NCBI RefSeq assembly: GCF_014649655.1
Contig: NZ_BMTL01000006.1
Span: 62,001 to 126,000, forward strand
From: Streptomyces humidus
Lineage (GTDB): Bacteria > Actinomycetota > Actinomycetes > Streptomycetales > Streptomycetaceae
Reading direction: 5' to 3'
DNA length: 64,000 nt
The notes beneath the pieces were generated by a model that did not search any database, had not been told where the DNA came from, and worked only from the letters and a program-made list of their open reading frames with translations. The translations under genes and the position numbers were made by a program. Positions 41,701-50,141 of the stretch are shown one piece after another; the first letter of the stretch is position 1, and each line of letters opens with the position of its first letter.

Positions 41701-41997
41701 TCAGTGGTCGTCCCAGTGGCCTTCGTGCTCGGCGTGCCGGTGGCCGTCGTGCAGGTAGTCCACATGGTCGCCGTGCCGCACGCGCGCGTGCCCGCAGCCC
41801 TCGCCGTGCCGGTGCTCGTGCCCGCCGTGGGTCACGTGGCCCGCGGGCTCGCACTCGTCCCAGTGACCGCCGTGCTCCCGGTGCAGATGCCCGTCGTGGA
41901 CGCAGTCGACGTGGTCGCCGTGGTCGATGCGGTCGTGCCCGCAGTCCGGGCCGTGCGCGTGCGCGTGGGCGGGGTGTTCGGCGTGGGCGGTGGTCAT
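41701..41997 (-). CDS. Histidine-rich two-repeat metal-binding protein
   Basis: 98 residues with about 30 His. It consists of two copies of the unit CGHDRIDHGDHVDCVHDGHL and CGHARVRHGDHVDYLHDGHR, each followed by H..H.GHWD. Regular CGH, HGDHVD and HDGH spacings suggest folded or clustered Zn/Ni/Co sites rather than random His. There is no signal peptide or membrane span. Short proteins with this unit are recalled in many actinomycetes without assigned function. GAAGGGGAGC precedes the ATG at 41997. It is divergent from the oxidoreductase at 42112. Confidence 0.85.
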   Translation of the reverse strand: MTTAHAEHPAHAHAHGPDCGHDRIDHGDHVDCVHDGHLHREHGGHWDECEPAGHVTHGGHEHRHGEGCGHARVRHGDHVDYLHDGHRHAEHEGHWDDH

Positions 41998-42111
41998 GGG
42001 GTGCTCCCCTTCGGCGCTGCGGGCGATGACGTCGCACAGGCTGCCACGCGAACCGCCCGTATCGGGTGATTCCGCTTGCGTGGCGTGCGGGGACACCGGA
42101 GGGTCGGACGC

Positions 42112-43113
42112 ATGAAGGCCATCAGCTACTCCCGCTACGGCGGCCCCGGGACGCTCGAGTACGGGGACGTCCGCGAGCCCAAGATCGGTCCCGACTCGGT
42201 GCTGGTGAAGGTCCGGGCGGCGGCGGTGAACCCCGTCGACTGGAAGGCGCGCGAGGGCTACCTGGACCCGATGCTCGACGCCGTCTTCCCGGTGATCCCC
42301 GGCTGGGACGTCTCGGGGGTCGTCGTCCGGCTCGGGGTGTCCGTCGTGGAGTTCGCCGTCGGCGACGAGGTCATCGGCTACGTCCGGGAGGACTTCCTCT
42401 CGCGCGGCACCTTCGCCGAGTACGTGGCCGCGCCGGTGCGCACCCTCGCCCGCAAGCCGCGCAATCTCACCTGGGAGGAGGCCGCGGGCCTGCCGCTGGC
42501 CGGCCTCACCGCCTACCAGGTGCTGACCGGGGCCCTCCAGGTGAAGCGGGGCGAGACCGTCCTCGTCCACGCGGCCGCGGGCGGGGTCGGCTCCATCGCC
42601 GTGCAGCTCGCCCGCCACCTGGGCGCACGGGTGATCGGCACGGCGAGCGAGGCCAACCACGACTTCGTGCGCTCGCTGGGCGGCGAGCCGGTCGCCTACG
42701 GCGGGGGACTGGCCGAGCGGGTGCGCGGGCTGGCACCCGAGGGCGTGGACGCCGTCTTCGACACGGTCGGCGGGGACACCCTGAGGGTCTCCGCCGACCT
42801 GCTGGCACCGGAAGGGCGCCTGGTGTCGATCGCCGACGGCGACGTCGTCGGCTACGGCGGCCGCTACTACTGGGTCCGGCCCGACGCCGAGGACCTCACC
42901 CGGTTGTCCGAACTGGCCGAACAGGGCGTGGTGTCCGTGCACGTCTCCGAGACGTTCCCGCTGGAACGCGCGGCGGACGCGCACCGCCTGAACGAGGAGG
43001 GCCGCACCCGCGGCAAGATCGTCGTCACGGTCGCCCAGGACGAGGCCGACGGCGCGGACGGCACGGGCAGGGCGGACGCCGCGAGCGCGGACCCGAGCAA
43101 GAGCACGGGGTGA
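42112..43113 (+). CDS. NADP-dependent quinone-type oxidoreductase (MDR, zinc-free)
   Basis: 333 residues of the medium-chain dehydrogenase family. Conserved parts: VKVRAAAVNPVDWKAREGYL, PVIPGWDVSGVV, the zinc-free quinone-reductase stretch EAAGLPLAGLTAYQVLTG, the nucleotide loop VLVHAAAGGVGSIAVQLA and the end RTRGKIVVTV. A 25-residue low-complexity tail is added. Such enzymes reduce quinones or enones with NADPH. The ATG at 42112 gives MKAISYSRYGGP, the standard family start. It is divergent from the His-rich gene. Confidence 0.93.
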   Translation: MKAISYSRYGGPGTLEYGDVREPKIGPDSVLVKVRAAAVNPVDWKAREGYLDPMLDAVFPVIPGWDVSGVVVRLGVSVVEFAVGDEVIGYVREDFLSRGTFAEYVAAPVRTLARKPRNLTWEEAAGLPLAGLTAYQVLTGALQVKRGETVLVHAAAGGVGSIAVQLARHLGARVIGTASEANHDFVRSLGGEPVAYGGGLAERVRGLAPEGVDAVFDTVGGDTLRVSADLLAPEGRLVSIADGDVVGYGGRYYWVRPDAEDLTRLSELAEQGVVSVHVSETFPLERAADAHRLNEEGRTRGKIVVTVAQDEADGADGTGRADAASADPSKSTG

Positions 43114-43237
43114 CGGCCGGGGCCCGCGCCGGGACGCTCCGGGCCGGGAATCCGTGCGGACTCCGTGTCGGGGATTCGGGCGGAGTCCGGGGCGGGAAAG
43201 CGGGTCGACGGCGTCCGGGCCGGGGCCCAGACCTGGC

Positions 43238-43561
43238 CTAGACCACCAGTGCCAGGGCGCACACCGCCGTCGCGATGGCGCACAGGACCACCGACGTGGC
43301 GTGCCGCGGAGCGAGGGGTGCCGGACTCGCCGTGGCGGCGAGGGCCCGGATCCGGTGGTGGGCGAGCGCCAGGAAGGCCAGCCACAGGCCGCTGCACAGC
43401 GCGCAGGCGACGATCCCGAAGGAAGAGGGGCCGCCGTGCAGCGCCGTCTTCCCGGCCAGCACGGCGGTGACGGTGCTCGCCAGCGTCGTACGCCGCCAGG
43501 CCAGCCGGGTCCGCTCCGGCTGGAGCCCGGGGTCGCGCGCGGACAGCGCCTCCCCGCTCAC
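43238..43561 (-). CDS. DUF202 membrane protein (second of pair)
   Basis: 107 residues: a short LQPERTRLAWRRTTLASTVT start, typical of DUF202 (family pattern ERT.LAW.RT), then three membrane helices (TVTAVLAGKTALHGG, FGIVACALCSGLWLAFLAL, SVVLCAIATAVCALALVV). It overlaps the preceding DUF202 gene by 4 bp (GTGA). Function unknown; DUF202 proteins are small inner-membrane proteins often found as pairs, perhaps forming a hetero-oligomer. Confidence 0.82.
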   Translation of the reverse strand: MSGEALSARDPGLQPERTRLAWRRTTLASTVTAVLAGKTALHGGPSSFGIVACALCSGLWLAFLALAHHRIRALAATASPAPLAPRHATSVVLCAIATAVCALALVV

Positions 43562-43950
43562 CCCTCCCACCCCACCAGCACCACCACGACCATCGCCACG
43601 GCCACCACCGCCACCACCACGCCCAGCAGCGCCGGGAAGCGGGACGCCGGCAGGTCCTCGCCCCGGCGCATCGCCCGCTCGCAGAGCATCCAGTGGTTCA
43701 CGGCGCGCAACGAGCACAGCACGCCCGCCGCCAGCAGGGCCAGCGCCAGCCCGACCCGCCAGCCCCAGCGCAGGTCCGGCAGGAACTGGTCCACCGCGAA
43801 ACCCCCGCCGATCAGCGCCAGCGCGGTACGCATCCACGCCAGGAACGTGCGCTCGTTGGCCAGCGAGAACCGGTAGTCGGGCGTGTCGCCCTCCTCCCGC
43901 ACCTGCTCGGGCGCGAACCACAGCCTGACGTTCTGCACGAACTCGATCAC
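43558..43950 (-). CDS. DUF202 (YidH-like) membrane protein (first of pair)
   Basis: 130 residues with the family signature YRFSLANERTFLAWMRTALA, followed by three membrane helices (ALIGGGFAVDQFL, VGLALALLAAGVLCSLRAV, LLGVVVAVVAVAMVVVVLV). The start is GTG at 43950 (MIEFVQNVRLWFAPEQ). It resembles E. coli YidH and yeast VTC1-like proteins in layout, but no activity is proven. It is coupled to the shorter DUF202 gene by a 4-bp overlap. Confidence 0.88.
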   Translation of the reverse strand: MIEFVQNVRLWFAPEQVREEGDTPDYRFSLANERTFLAWMRTALALIGGGFAVDQFLPDLRWGWRVGLALALLAAGVLCSLRAVNHWMLCERAMRRGEDLPASRFPALLGVVVAVVAVAMVVVVLVGWEG

Positions 43951-44006
43951 CCGACGGACCCTACCCGCCGTCCGACGCCCGTCCCGAGCCGTCCGGCGGA
44001 CCCCGC

Positions 44007-44522
44007 TCAGCCCGTCGGACGGAACTCCTTCAGACGCCGGTACGCGGCCAGTCCGTCCGGCACCCACTCCCAGACGGACAGACGACGCTCGACCTCCTCC
44101 TCGGACAGGAACGCATGCCAGGCCACCTCTTCCGCCTGGGGGCGCACCGGAAGCTCGCAGCGGACCTCGTAGACGGCCGACCACCAGCTTCCCGCGGGCC
44201 CGCCGTCGTAGAGGAACTTGAAGAGGAACTCCGGCCGGGGCAGACCGCTCACGCCCAGCTCCTCCTCGGCCTCGCGCAGGGCGGCGTCGTCGTAGGCCTC
44301 GCCCGCGCCGACCACCCCGCCCACGAACATGTCGTACAGCGAGGGGAAGACCAGCTTGGTCGCGGTCCTGCGGTGCACGAAGAGCCGGCCCTCGGTGTCC
44401 CGGGCCCGGATGAAGACGCAGCGGTGCCGCAGCCCCTCGGCGTACACCCGCCCCCGTGGAGACCGCCCCACGACCCGGTCGTTCTCGTCGACGACGTCGA
44501 GGATCTCGTCAGCAGCGCTCAT
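44007..44522 (-). CDS. Nudix hydrolase
   Basis: 171 residues with a perfect Nudix box GGVVGAGEAYDDAALREAEE followed by ELGV (GX5EX7REUXEEXGU). The start MSAADEILDVVDENDRVVGR and RCVFIRARDTEGRLFVHRRT resemble YfcD/IDI-like Nudix enzymes that hydrolyse nucleoside diphosphate derivatives or isomerise prenyl diphosphates; isopentenyl-diphosphate isomerase activity is unlikely as the catalytic Cys is missing. The ATG at 44522 follows a GGGGG ribosome binding site. It is transcribed toward the DUF202 pair with a 56-bp gap. Confidence 0.93.
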   Translation of the reverse strand: MSAADEILDVVDENDRVVGRSPRGRVYAEGLRHRCVFIRARDTEGRLFVHRRTATKLVFPSLYDMFVGGVVGAGEAYDDAALREAEEELGVSGLPRPEFLFKFLYDGGPAGSWWSAVYEVRCELPVRPQAEEVAWHAFLSEEEVERRLSVWEWVPDGLAAYRRLKEFRPTG

Positions 44523-44646
44523 GCCCCCATCCAAGCAGGCCGCCGTCGCCGGAGGGCGGGCTGTGCGGGCCGGGGCGTGCTGTGCGGACGGGGGGCGAGC
44601 CGGTGGTGCTCGGACAGGGCCGGCCGGTGGGGCGACGGCGGCCGGG

Positions 44647-45558
44647 TCACTGCGGCTGGAAGTCCGGCACGCGCTCGCTCTGCGTCGTGCCGCGCGGCAT
44701 CGCCGGATGCAGCCCGAGGAGCACGATGCCCGCGACGATCGCCGCGAGCCCCGCCGCCTCCCAGGCCAGCGCGCCGGTGTCGGTGTGCAGCCGGTCGCCG
44801 AGGAAGCCCACGCCGCAGAGGATCCCCGCGAGCGGCTGGGCCGCGGTCAGCGCGGGCAGCGACATCCGCAGGGGCGCCGTCTCGAAAGCGCTCTGGACGA
44901 GCACGAGCCCGGTCACACCGAGCGCGACCACCGCGTACGGCTGCCAGCCGGTGAGCAGCTCACCGAGGCCGCCCGCGCCGAAACGCTGCCCGCTGATCCG
45001 GGTCAGGGCGTCCTGGACGCCGTACAGCAGACCCGCCGCGAGGGCGAGCAGGAGCGGGCCCGAACTCAGCCGGGAACGCTTGGCGTACGCCGTCAGCAGC
45101 AGCGCCAGCCCGACCGTCACGCCGATGATCAGCCAGTGCCGCAGCGGGTTCGCGACCGCCGTGCCGCCGCGCGGCTGGCCCGCCACGATGAAGGCGGTCA
45201 CCCCGCCCGCGAGCAGCAGCAGACCCGACCAGCCCTGGCGGCCGAGCGGCTGCTTCGTCTGGTGCCGGGAGAGCGCGAGAGCGAAGAGCAGGTTCGTCGC
45301 GAGCAGCGGTTCCACCAGGGAGATCTCGCCCTGGCCGAGGGCGACCGCGCCCAGCCCCATGCCGGCCACCATCAGGCCGATGCCGCCGAGCCAGCGCGGC
45401 ACCTTCATCAGGTCGAGCAGCAGCCGGGGGGAGAGGAAGTCGCCGAGCGGCGCCCTCTGGGCCGCGTTCTGCTGGAGCACGAACCCGAAGCCCAGACAGC
45501 AGGCGGCGCTCACGGCGAGAACCAGAACCAGAACCGACACGCTGCGTACCTCGATCAT
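44647..45558 (-). CDS. DMT (EamA)-superfamily transporter
   Basis: 303 residues and about ten membrane helices, beginning MIEVRSVSVLVLVLAVSAAC. Conserved EamA-like parts are GEISLVEPLLATNLLFALAL and the inverted repeat GLVLVQSAFETAPLRMSLPA with LTAAQPLAGILCGV. Substrate not predictable; relatives export metabolites or import guanidinium-like compounds, and some in actinomycetes are annotated as magnesium transporters (NIPA-like). The gene stands alone, divergent from the region at 45559-46004. Confidence 0.88.
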   Translation of the reverse strand: MIEVRSVSVLVLVLAVSAACCLGFGFVLQQNAAQRAPLGDFLSPRLLLDLMKVPRWLGGIGLMVAGMGLGAVALGQGEISLVEPLLATNLLFALALSRHQTKQPLGRQGWSGLLLLAGGVTAFIVAGQPRGGTAVANPLRHWLIIGVTVGLALLLTAYAKRSRLSSGPLLLALAAGLLYGVQDALTRISGQRFGAGGLGELLTGWQPYAVVALGVTGLVLVQSAFETAPLRMSLPALTAAQPLAGILCGVGFLGDRLHTDTGALAWEAAGLAAIVAGIVLLGLHPAMPRGTTQSERVPDFQPQ

Positions 45559-46004
45559 CCGGTCGGACCACGGACGGGGTGCGTGGGGCCGACTGTAGCG
45601 TTTCAGCGCCCCCAGTGCCCTGGGAGTGCCGGGAGTCTTCGCTTCGGGCACGCCCCGGGCCGATGCTTCCGGGAGTACCCCTGACCGGGCGTTCGACTCG
45701 CCCGCGGCGCCGGGGCCGAGGGGCCGGGGCGCGACCGTACGGCCGTGGAGGCCGTATCGCCATGGTGTGGGCTGCGGCCGGGCCGCGCCATGGCGTACGC
45801 CACACCCGCGCCGGAGGGTCCCGGCCGCGACCGGTCCCACCAGCGGCGGGGCGCCGCCCGGGCGTTCTCCGCCGTGCGGCGGCCGACGCGCGTCACGGTT
45901 CCCGGCCCTTGACGCTGGGCGCCGGCTGGGGATTGGCTGTGTGTGATCGGCCGATCGCGGGCCGATGCCAGAGCCGCCGCCGACGAGGATGAGGAAGTCT
46001 CGCG
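45559..46004. other. Gene-free 446-bp divergent promoter region
   Basis: Lies between the divergent DMT gene and the gene at 46005. Contains GATCGGCCGATC, a perfect 12-bp palindrome around 45946-45957, which could be an operator for the plus-strand gene. Otherwise GC-rich sequence without recognisable genes. Confidence 0.6.
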
Positions 46005-46982
46005 GTGCCCTTACCCCCGCCACCCCTCGGCCGTGACCGGCAGTGCCCGGCCCCGACTCCCGATCCGGCCCTGGACGACGTCCAACTCGGCGTCGCCCGT
46101 GCCGCGTTGACCCAGGGCCGCCGACAGCCGGTGCGTTCCCTGCTGGCCCGTACCGGCGACGACTGGGACCGGCGCGCACACCGGGTCGCCGTCCTCGCCC
46201 TCGAGCCGTACGCGGCCGCCTGGGCCGACGACTGGCTGACCGCCGAACCCGGCTGCGCCGACGCCGCCGCTCTGCTGGCCCTGGCCCGGGTCCGCCGGGC
46301 CCTGCGCGGCAAGGAGGACCCGGCCCTCGCCCGCGCCGCGTGCCGGTCGGCCGCCGAGCTGGCCCCCGCCGACCCGACTCCCTGGCTCGGTCTGCTGCAA
46401 CTGGAGCGGACGGGCGGGGCGGAGACGGTGCGGATCTTCGAGGAGATCCGCTCCCGGCACCGCGACCACCACCACGCGCACCACCTCATGGTCGCCCGGC
46501 TCGCCGAACGCCGTGCGGACGGCGGCCCGGACCCGCTGCACGAGGTGTACGAGTTCGCGGCCTGGGCCGCCGAGCAGGCCCCCGCGGACTCCCCGCTGGT
46601 CATCCTCCCGGTCGTCGCGCACGCCGAGCGCTACCGCGTGCTGGCCGCCCACGGCTTCGCGCCGGCCGACGCAGCCGCGTCCGGGCACTGGCGCGACGAC
46701 CGAGCCCGGGACGTGATGAAGGCCGCTTTCGACTGGTGGCTGGAGTGGGAGCACGACGGCCACCCCCGGCGTCTGGTCGACCTGAACTTCCTCGCCCACG
46801 CCAAGGTGTGCGAGGGCCGGGGCGCCGAGGCCGCCGCCCTCTTCCAGCGCATCGGCCGGCATGTCACCCACCAGCCCTGGTCGTACCCGGACCGCGACCC
46901 GGGCGAGGCCTTCCGGACGGCCCGGGCAGCCGCGCTCCGGACCGGCGGGGCGCGCCGCTGCCCGGAGGCGGGCGGGAAGTGA
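46005..46982 (+). CDS. Hypothetical protein with helical repeats
   Basis: 325 residues from a GTG start after GAGGATGAGGAAG. A Pro-rich start is followed by repeating helical pairs, e.g. ALTQGRRQPVRSLLARTGDD, ALLALARVRRALRGKEDPA, AACRSAAELAPADPTPWLGL and FLAHAKVCEGRGAEAAALFQ, which look TPR-like. HRDHHHAHHLMVARLAERRA is His-rich. No signal or membrane span. Homologues are recalled in Streptomyces without assigned function. A scaffold or binding role is possible from the repeat fold alone. Confidence 0.75.
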   Translation: MPLPPPPLGRDRQCPAPTPDPALDDVQLGVARAALTQGRRQPVRSLLARTGDDWDRRAHRVAVLALEPYAAAWADDWLTAEPGCADAAALLALARVRRALRGKEDPALARAACRSAAELAPADPTPWLGLLQLERTGGAETVRIFEEIRSRHRDHHHAHHLMVARLAERRADGGPDPLHEVYEFAAWAAEQAPADSPLVILPVVAHAERYRVLAAHGFAPADAAASGHWRDDRARDVMKAAFDWWLEWEHDGHPRRLVDLNFLAHAKVCEGRGAEAAALFQRIGRHVTHQPWSYPDRDPGEAFRTARAAALRTGGARRCPEAGGK

Positions 46983-47049
46983 TGACGGAAGTCTGACGTC
47001 GGCCCGGGATCCCTGGCCCCGGCGGGCCCCCGGGTGCTCGAATGGAAGG

Positions 47050-47883
47050 GTGAACCCCGAACCGTCCGAGCGACCCGGACGCCCCGCACCGCCGGAACAA
47101 CCAGGACCGTCCGAACCGCCGGGACCCCCCGAGCGGCCGGGGCGGTCCGAGCGCCCGGACTCTCCCGAGCCGTCCGGGGAACGCGGTACGCCCGTCGGCC
47201 GGCGGGTGTTCCTCGGCACGCTCGCCCTGGGCGCCATGGGCGTGATCGCCGCGCCCCCGCTCCAGCGCGGCCTCGAGGCCTTCCTCGGCAGCGCGGCCGA
47301 CAGGGACCCCACCGGTCTCACCGGGCTGCTCCCCAACGGCGGCGGCTTCCGCTACTACTCGGTGACCTCGTCCGTGCCGCACAAGAACGCCGCGAACTAC
47401 CGCCTCACCGTGGACGGCCTGGTCGAGCGGCCCGCCACCTACACGCTGGCCGAGCTGCGGGCCATGCCCCAGACCCGGATGGTCAAGGACGTCCAGTGCG
47501 TCACCGGCTGGCGGGTGCCGGGCACCCCCTTCGAGGGCGTACGGCTGTCCGCGCTGCTGGACGCGGCCGGCGTGCGGAGCGCGGCCGGCGCGATCCGCTT
47601 CACCTGCTTCGACGGCGCCTACACCGAGAGCCTCACGCTGGCCCAGGCCCGTCGCGCCGACGTCCTGGTCGCGCTGCGGATGCAGGACAAGGACCTCGGC
47701 CACGACCACGGCGGACCCGTCCGCCTGTATGTGGCCCCCATGTACTTCTACAAGTCCGCCAAGTGGCTCTCCGGCATCACCGTCACCGAGAAGGTGCGCC
47801 CCGGCTACTGGGAGGACCGCGGCTACGACGTCGACGCCTGGGTCGGCCGTTCGAACGGGCGGGACGATGATCCTACGAGCTGA
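47050..47883 (+). CDS. Tat-exported molybdopterin oxidoreductase (YedY/sulfite-oxidase fold)
   Basis: 277 residues. A Pro/Glu-rich N-tail leads to a twin-arginine signal VGRRVFLGTLALGAMGVIAA. The catalytic domain has the sulfite-oxidase-fold signature with the molybdenum-ligating Cys in VQCVTGWRVPGTPF (about residue 149), preceded by YRLTVDGLVERPATYTLAEL and followed by HDHGGPVRLYVAPMYFYKSA. Related proteins (MsrP) repair methionine sulfoxide with a cytochrome-like membrane partner. The next gene overlaps by 17 bp and supplies such a partner. The start is GTG at 47050 after GGAAGG. Confidence 0.92.
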   Translation: MNPEPSERPGRPAPPEQPGPSEPPGPPERPGRSERPDSPEPSGERGTPVGRRVFLGTLALGAMGVIAAPPLQRGLEAFLGSAADRDPTGLTGLLPNGGGFRYYSVTSSVPHKNAANYRLTVDGLVERPATYTLAELRAMPQTRMVKDVQCVTGWRVPGTPFEGVRLSALLDAAGVRSAAGAIRFTCFDGAYTESLTLAQARRADVLVALRMQDKDLGHDHGGPVRLYVAPMYFYKSAKWLSGITVTEKVRPGYWEDRGYDVDAWVGRSNGRDDDPTS

Positions 47884-48487
47884 GGCGCGGCCCGCCGCGG
47901 AGGTGCGCCGCTTCACCCGCGCCGAGCGGTGGGTGCACCGCACCACGGCCCTGCTGATGGGCGTGTGCGTGGTGACCGCGTCCTTCCTGTACGTCCCCGA
48001 GTTCGCCCAGCTCGTGGGCCGCCGTGAGCTGGTGGTCCGCGTCCACGAGTGGGCGGGGCTGGCCCTGCCCGTGCCCGTGCTGGCCGGCCTGCTCTCCCGC
48101 GCGTTCCGCGCCGACCTCGGACACCTCAACCGCTTCGGCCCGCACGACCGGCGCTGGCTGCGGGCGGCCCTGCACCGGGACAAGCGCCGGGAGTCGCGGC
48201 CGGCGGCCAAGTTCAACGCCGGGCAGAAGGTCTACGCGTCCTGGATCGCGGGGGCGACCCTGGTCATGCTCGGCACGGGCCTGCTCATGTGGTTCACCCA
48301 CCTCACCCCGATCATGTGGCGCACCAGTGCGACCTTCGTCCACGACTGGCTGGCCCTGACCATCGGCGTGGTCCTGGCCGGCCACATCGGCATGGCCCTG
48401 GGCGACCCGGAGGCCCGCCGCGGCATGCGCACCGGGTCGGTGAGCCGGGAATGGGCGGAGCGGGAACACCGTCTGTGGCGGCCCTGA
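47867..48487 (+). CDS. Cytochrome b/b6-type membrane subunit
   Basis: 206 residues with four membrane helices. Likely heme-ligand His are in ERWVHRTTALLMGVCVV, RVHEWAGLALPVPVLAGLL, FVHDWLALTIGVVLAGHIG, as in formate dehydrogenase gamma and cytochrome b561-type quinol oxidases. It overlaps the molybdoenzyme gene by 17 bp, so it probably passes electrons from the quinone pool to that enzyme outside the membrane. The ATG at 47867 gives MILRAEARPAAEVRRFTRAE. Confidence 0.9.
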   Translation: MILRAEARPAAEVRRFTRAERWVHRTTALLMGVCVVTASFLYVPEFAQLVGRRELVVRVHEWAGLALPVPVLAGLLSRAFRADLGHLNRFGPHDRRWLRAALHRDKRRESRPAAKFNAGQKVYASWIAGATLVMLGTGLLMWFTHLTPIMWRTSATFVHDWLALTIGVVLAGHIGMALGDPEARRGMRTGSVSREWAEREHRLWRP

Positions 48488-48544
48488 CTCCCGTCGGTCA
48501 CCTCGGGACGCCCCGGCCGGTCCCCGTGCGCAGGACCGCGGCGA

Positions 48545-48579
48545 GCCGGGCCCGGCCCGGTGACCGGGGCGGGCCCGGC
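48545..48579. terminator. Bidirectional hairpin between cytochrome b and gluconate permease genes
   Basis: GCCGGGCCCG (48545-48554) and CGGGCCCGGC (48570-48579) pair perfectly, with a further CCCGG/CCGGG step inside around a TGA loop. It lies between convergent genes. Confidence 0.7.
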
Positions 48580-48652
48580 CGCCGATGCGGGACGGGGGCG
48601 ACTCGTCGTGTGCTCCCGCCCCTCCCCGTCCGCTCCGCAGGCCCCGCACTCC

Positions 48653-50047
48653 CTAGAGGACGAGCGAGAGCAGCAGGACCACGCCGCCGGCGACCACCGA
48701 GACGATGGTCTCCATGACCGACCAGGTCTTGACGTTCTGGCCGACGCTCAGCCCGAAATACTCCTTGACCAGCCAGAAGCCGGCGTCATTGACATGGCTG
48801 AAGAACAGCGAGCCGGCGCCGACGGCCAGGACCAGCAGGGCGGTGTGCGTCGTCGACATGTCGGCCGCGAGCGGCGCGACGAGGCCGGCCGCCGAGATCG
48901 TCGCCACGGTCGCCGAACCGGTCGCCAGCCGGATCGCCACGGCGATCAGCCAGGCCAGCAGCAGGGCCGGTATCGACCAGTCCTTGGAGACGTCCAGGAC
49001 CATCCGGCCCACGCCGCAGTCGATCAGCGTCTGCTTGAAGCCGCCGCCCGCGCCGACGATCAGCAGGATGCCCGCGATGGGCGCGAGCCCCTTGTCCACG
49101 AGCCGTGAGATCCGCTCCTTGCTGAAGCCCGCGGGCCGGCCCAGCGTGAAGATGCCGAGGAGCACCGCGGCGAGCAGCGCGATCAGCGGCGAGCCGACGA
49201 CGTCGAACACGCGCTGCACGGTCTGCTCGGGGTCGTCCACGACGATGTCGACGAGCGCCTTGGACAGCATCAGCGCGACCGGCAGCAGGATGGTCGCCAG
49301 CGTGACGCCGAAGCCTGGGCGCCGCTCCAGTTCCTCGGAGGGCCGCTGCGGGATCATGCGGTCGGGGGCCGGGACGTCGACCCAGCGGGCGGCGACCTTC
49401 GAGAACAGCGGGCCGGCCACGACGACCGTCGGCACGGCGACGAGAACGCCGAGCGCCAGCGTGACGCCCAGATCGGCGCCGACCGCGTCGATCGCGACCA
49501 GCGGGCCGGGGTGCGGCGGGACGAGTCCGTGCATCACCGACAGACCGGCCAGCGCCGGGATGCCGATCCGCATGAGCGAGTAGTTGCCCCGCTTGGCGAC
49601 CATCAGCACCACCGGGATCAGCAGCACCACGCCGACCTCGAAGAACAGCGGCAGGCCGATGACGGAGGCGATCAGCACCATCGCCCACGGCATCGAGCGG
49701 CCGCCGGCCTTGGCGAGGATCGTGTCCACGATCTGGTCGGCGCCGCCGGAGTCCGCGAGCAGTTTGCCGAGGATCGCGCCCAGCGCGATCAGCACGCCCA
49801 CCCCGGCGACCGTGGCGCCCAGCCCGGTGGTGAAGGAGGCGATGGCCTTGTCGAGGGGCGCCCCGGCGAACGCGCCGAGCGCGAGCGAGCCGATGGTCAG
49901 CGCCAGGAAGGCGTGCAGCTTGAACTTGGTGATGAGCAGGACGATCACGGCGATGCCCGCCAGAACGGCGATGCCCAGTCGTGCGTGGCCGGCCGAGGTG
50001 ATCGGCTCGACCGCGTCCGCCGCCAGCATCTCGACGCTGAGTCTCAC
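48653..50047 (-). CDS. Gluconate:H+ symporter, GntP family
   Basis: 464 residues, about 12 membrane helices. Family stretches include GLPLFFEVGVVLLIPVVLMV, MHGLVPPHPGPLVAIDAVGA, GGFKQTLIDCGVGRMVLDV and the late LFFSHVNDAGFWLVKEYFGL signature. The start is GTG at 50047 (MRLSVEMLAADAVEP) after AAGGGA; an in-frame ATG further upstream lacks a ribosome binding site. It lies 94 bp downstream of gluconokinase and serves uptake of D-gluconate for phosphorylation. Confidence 0.95.
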   Translation of the reverse strand: MRLSVEMLAADAVEPITSAGHARLGIAVLAGIAVIVLLITKFKLHAFLALTIGSLALGAFAGAPLDKAIASFTTGLGATVAGVGVLIALGAILGKLLADSGGADQIVDTILAKAGGRSMPWAMVLIASVIGLPLFFEVGVVLLIPVVLMVAKRGNYSLMRIGIPALAGLSVMHGLVPPHPGPLVAIDAVGADLGVTLALGVLVAVPTVVVAGPLFSKVAARWVDVPAPDRMIPQRPSEELERRPGFGVTLATILLPVALMLSKALVDIVVDDPEQTVQRVFDVVGSPLIALLAAVLLGIFTLGRPAGFSKERISRLVDKGLAPIAGILLIVGAGGGFKQTLIDCGVGRMVLDVSKDWSIPALLLAWLIAVAIRLATGSATVATISAAGLVAPLAADMSTTHTALLVLAVGAGSLFFSHVNDAGFWLVKEYFGLSVGQNVKTWSVMETIVSVVAGGVVLLLSLVL

Positions 50048-50141
50048 GGGGGTTCCCTTGCGGTTGTTCGGGACGGGGGAGGGGAGAGGAGAGAGGGGTA
50101 CGCGGCCGGAGGAGGTCACCCGGCCGGGAGGGGGAGCGGGT

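Noticed and set aside
41507..42037. Upstream extension of the phosphotransferase frame
   Set aside because: It runs through the palindromic operator and antisense to the His-rich gene; the ATG at 41506 has a good ribosome binding site and the family start.
45946..45957. GATCGGCCGATC as a strong operator
   Set aside because: Kept only as a note: 12-bp GC-rich palindromes are frequent in this genome and no regulator gene is adjacent.
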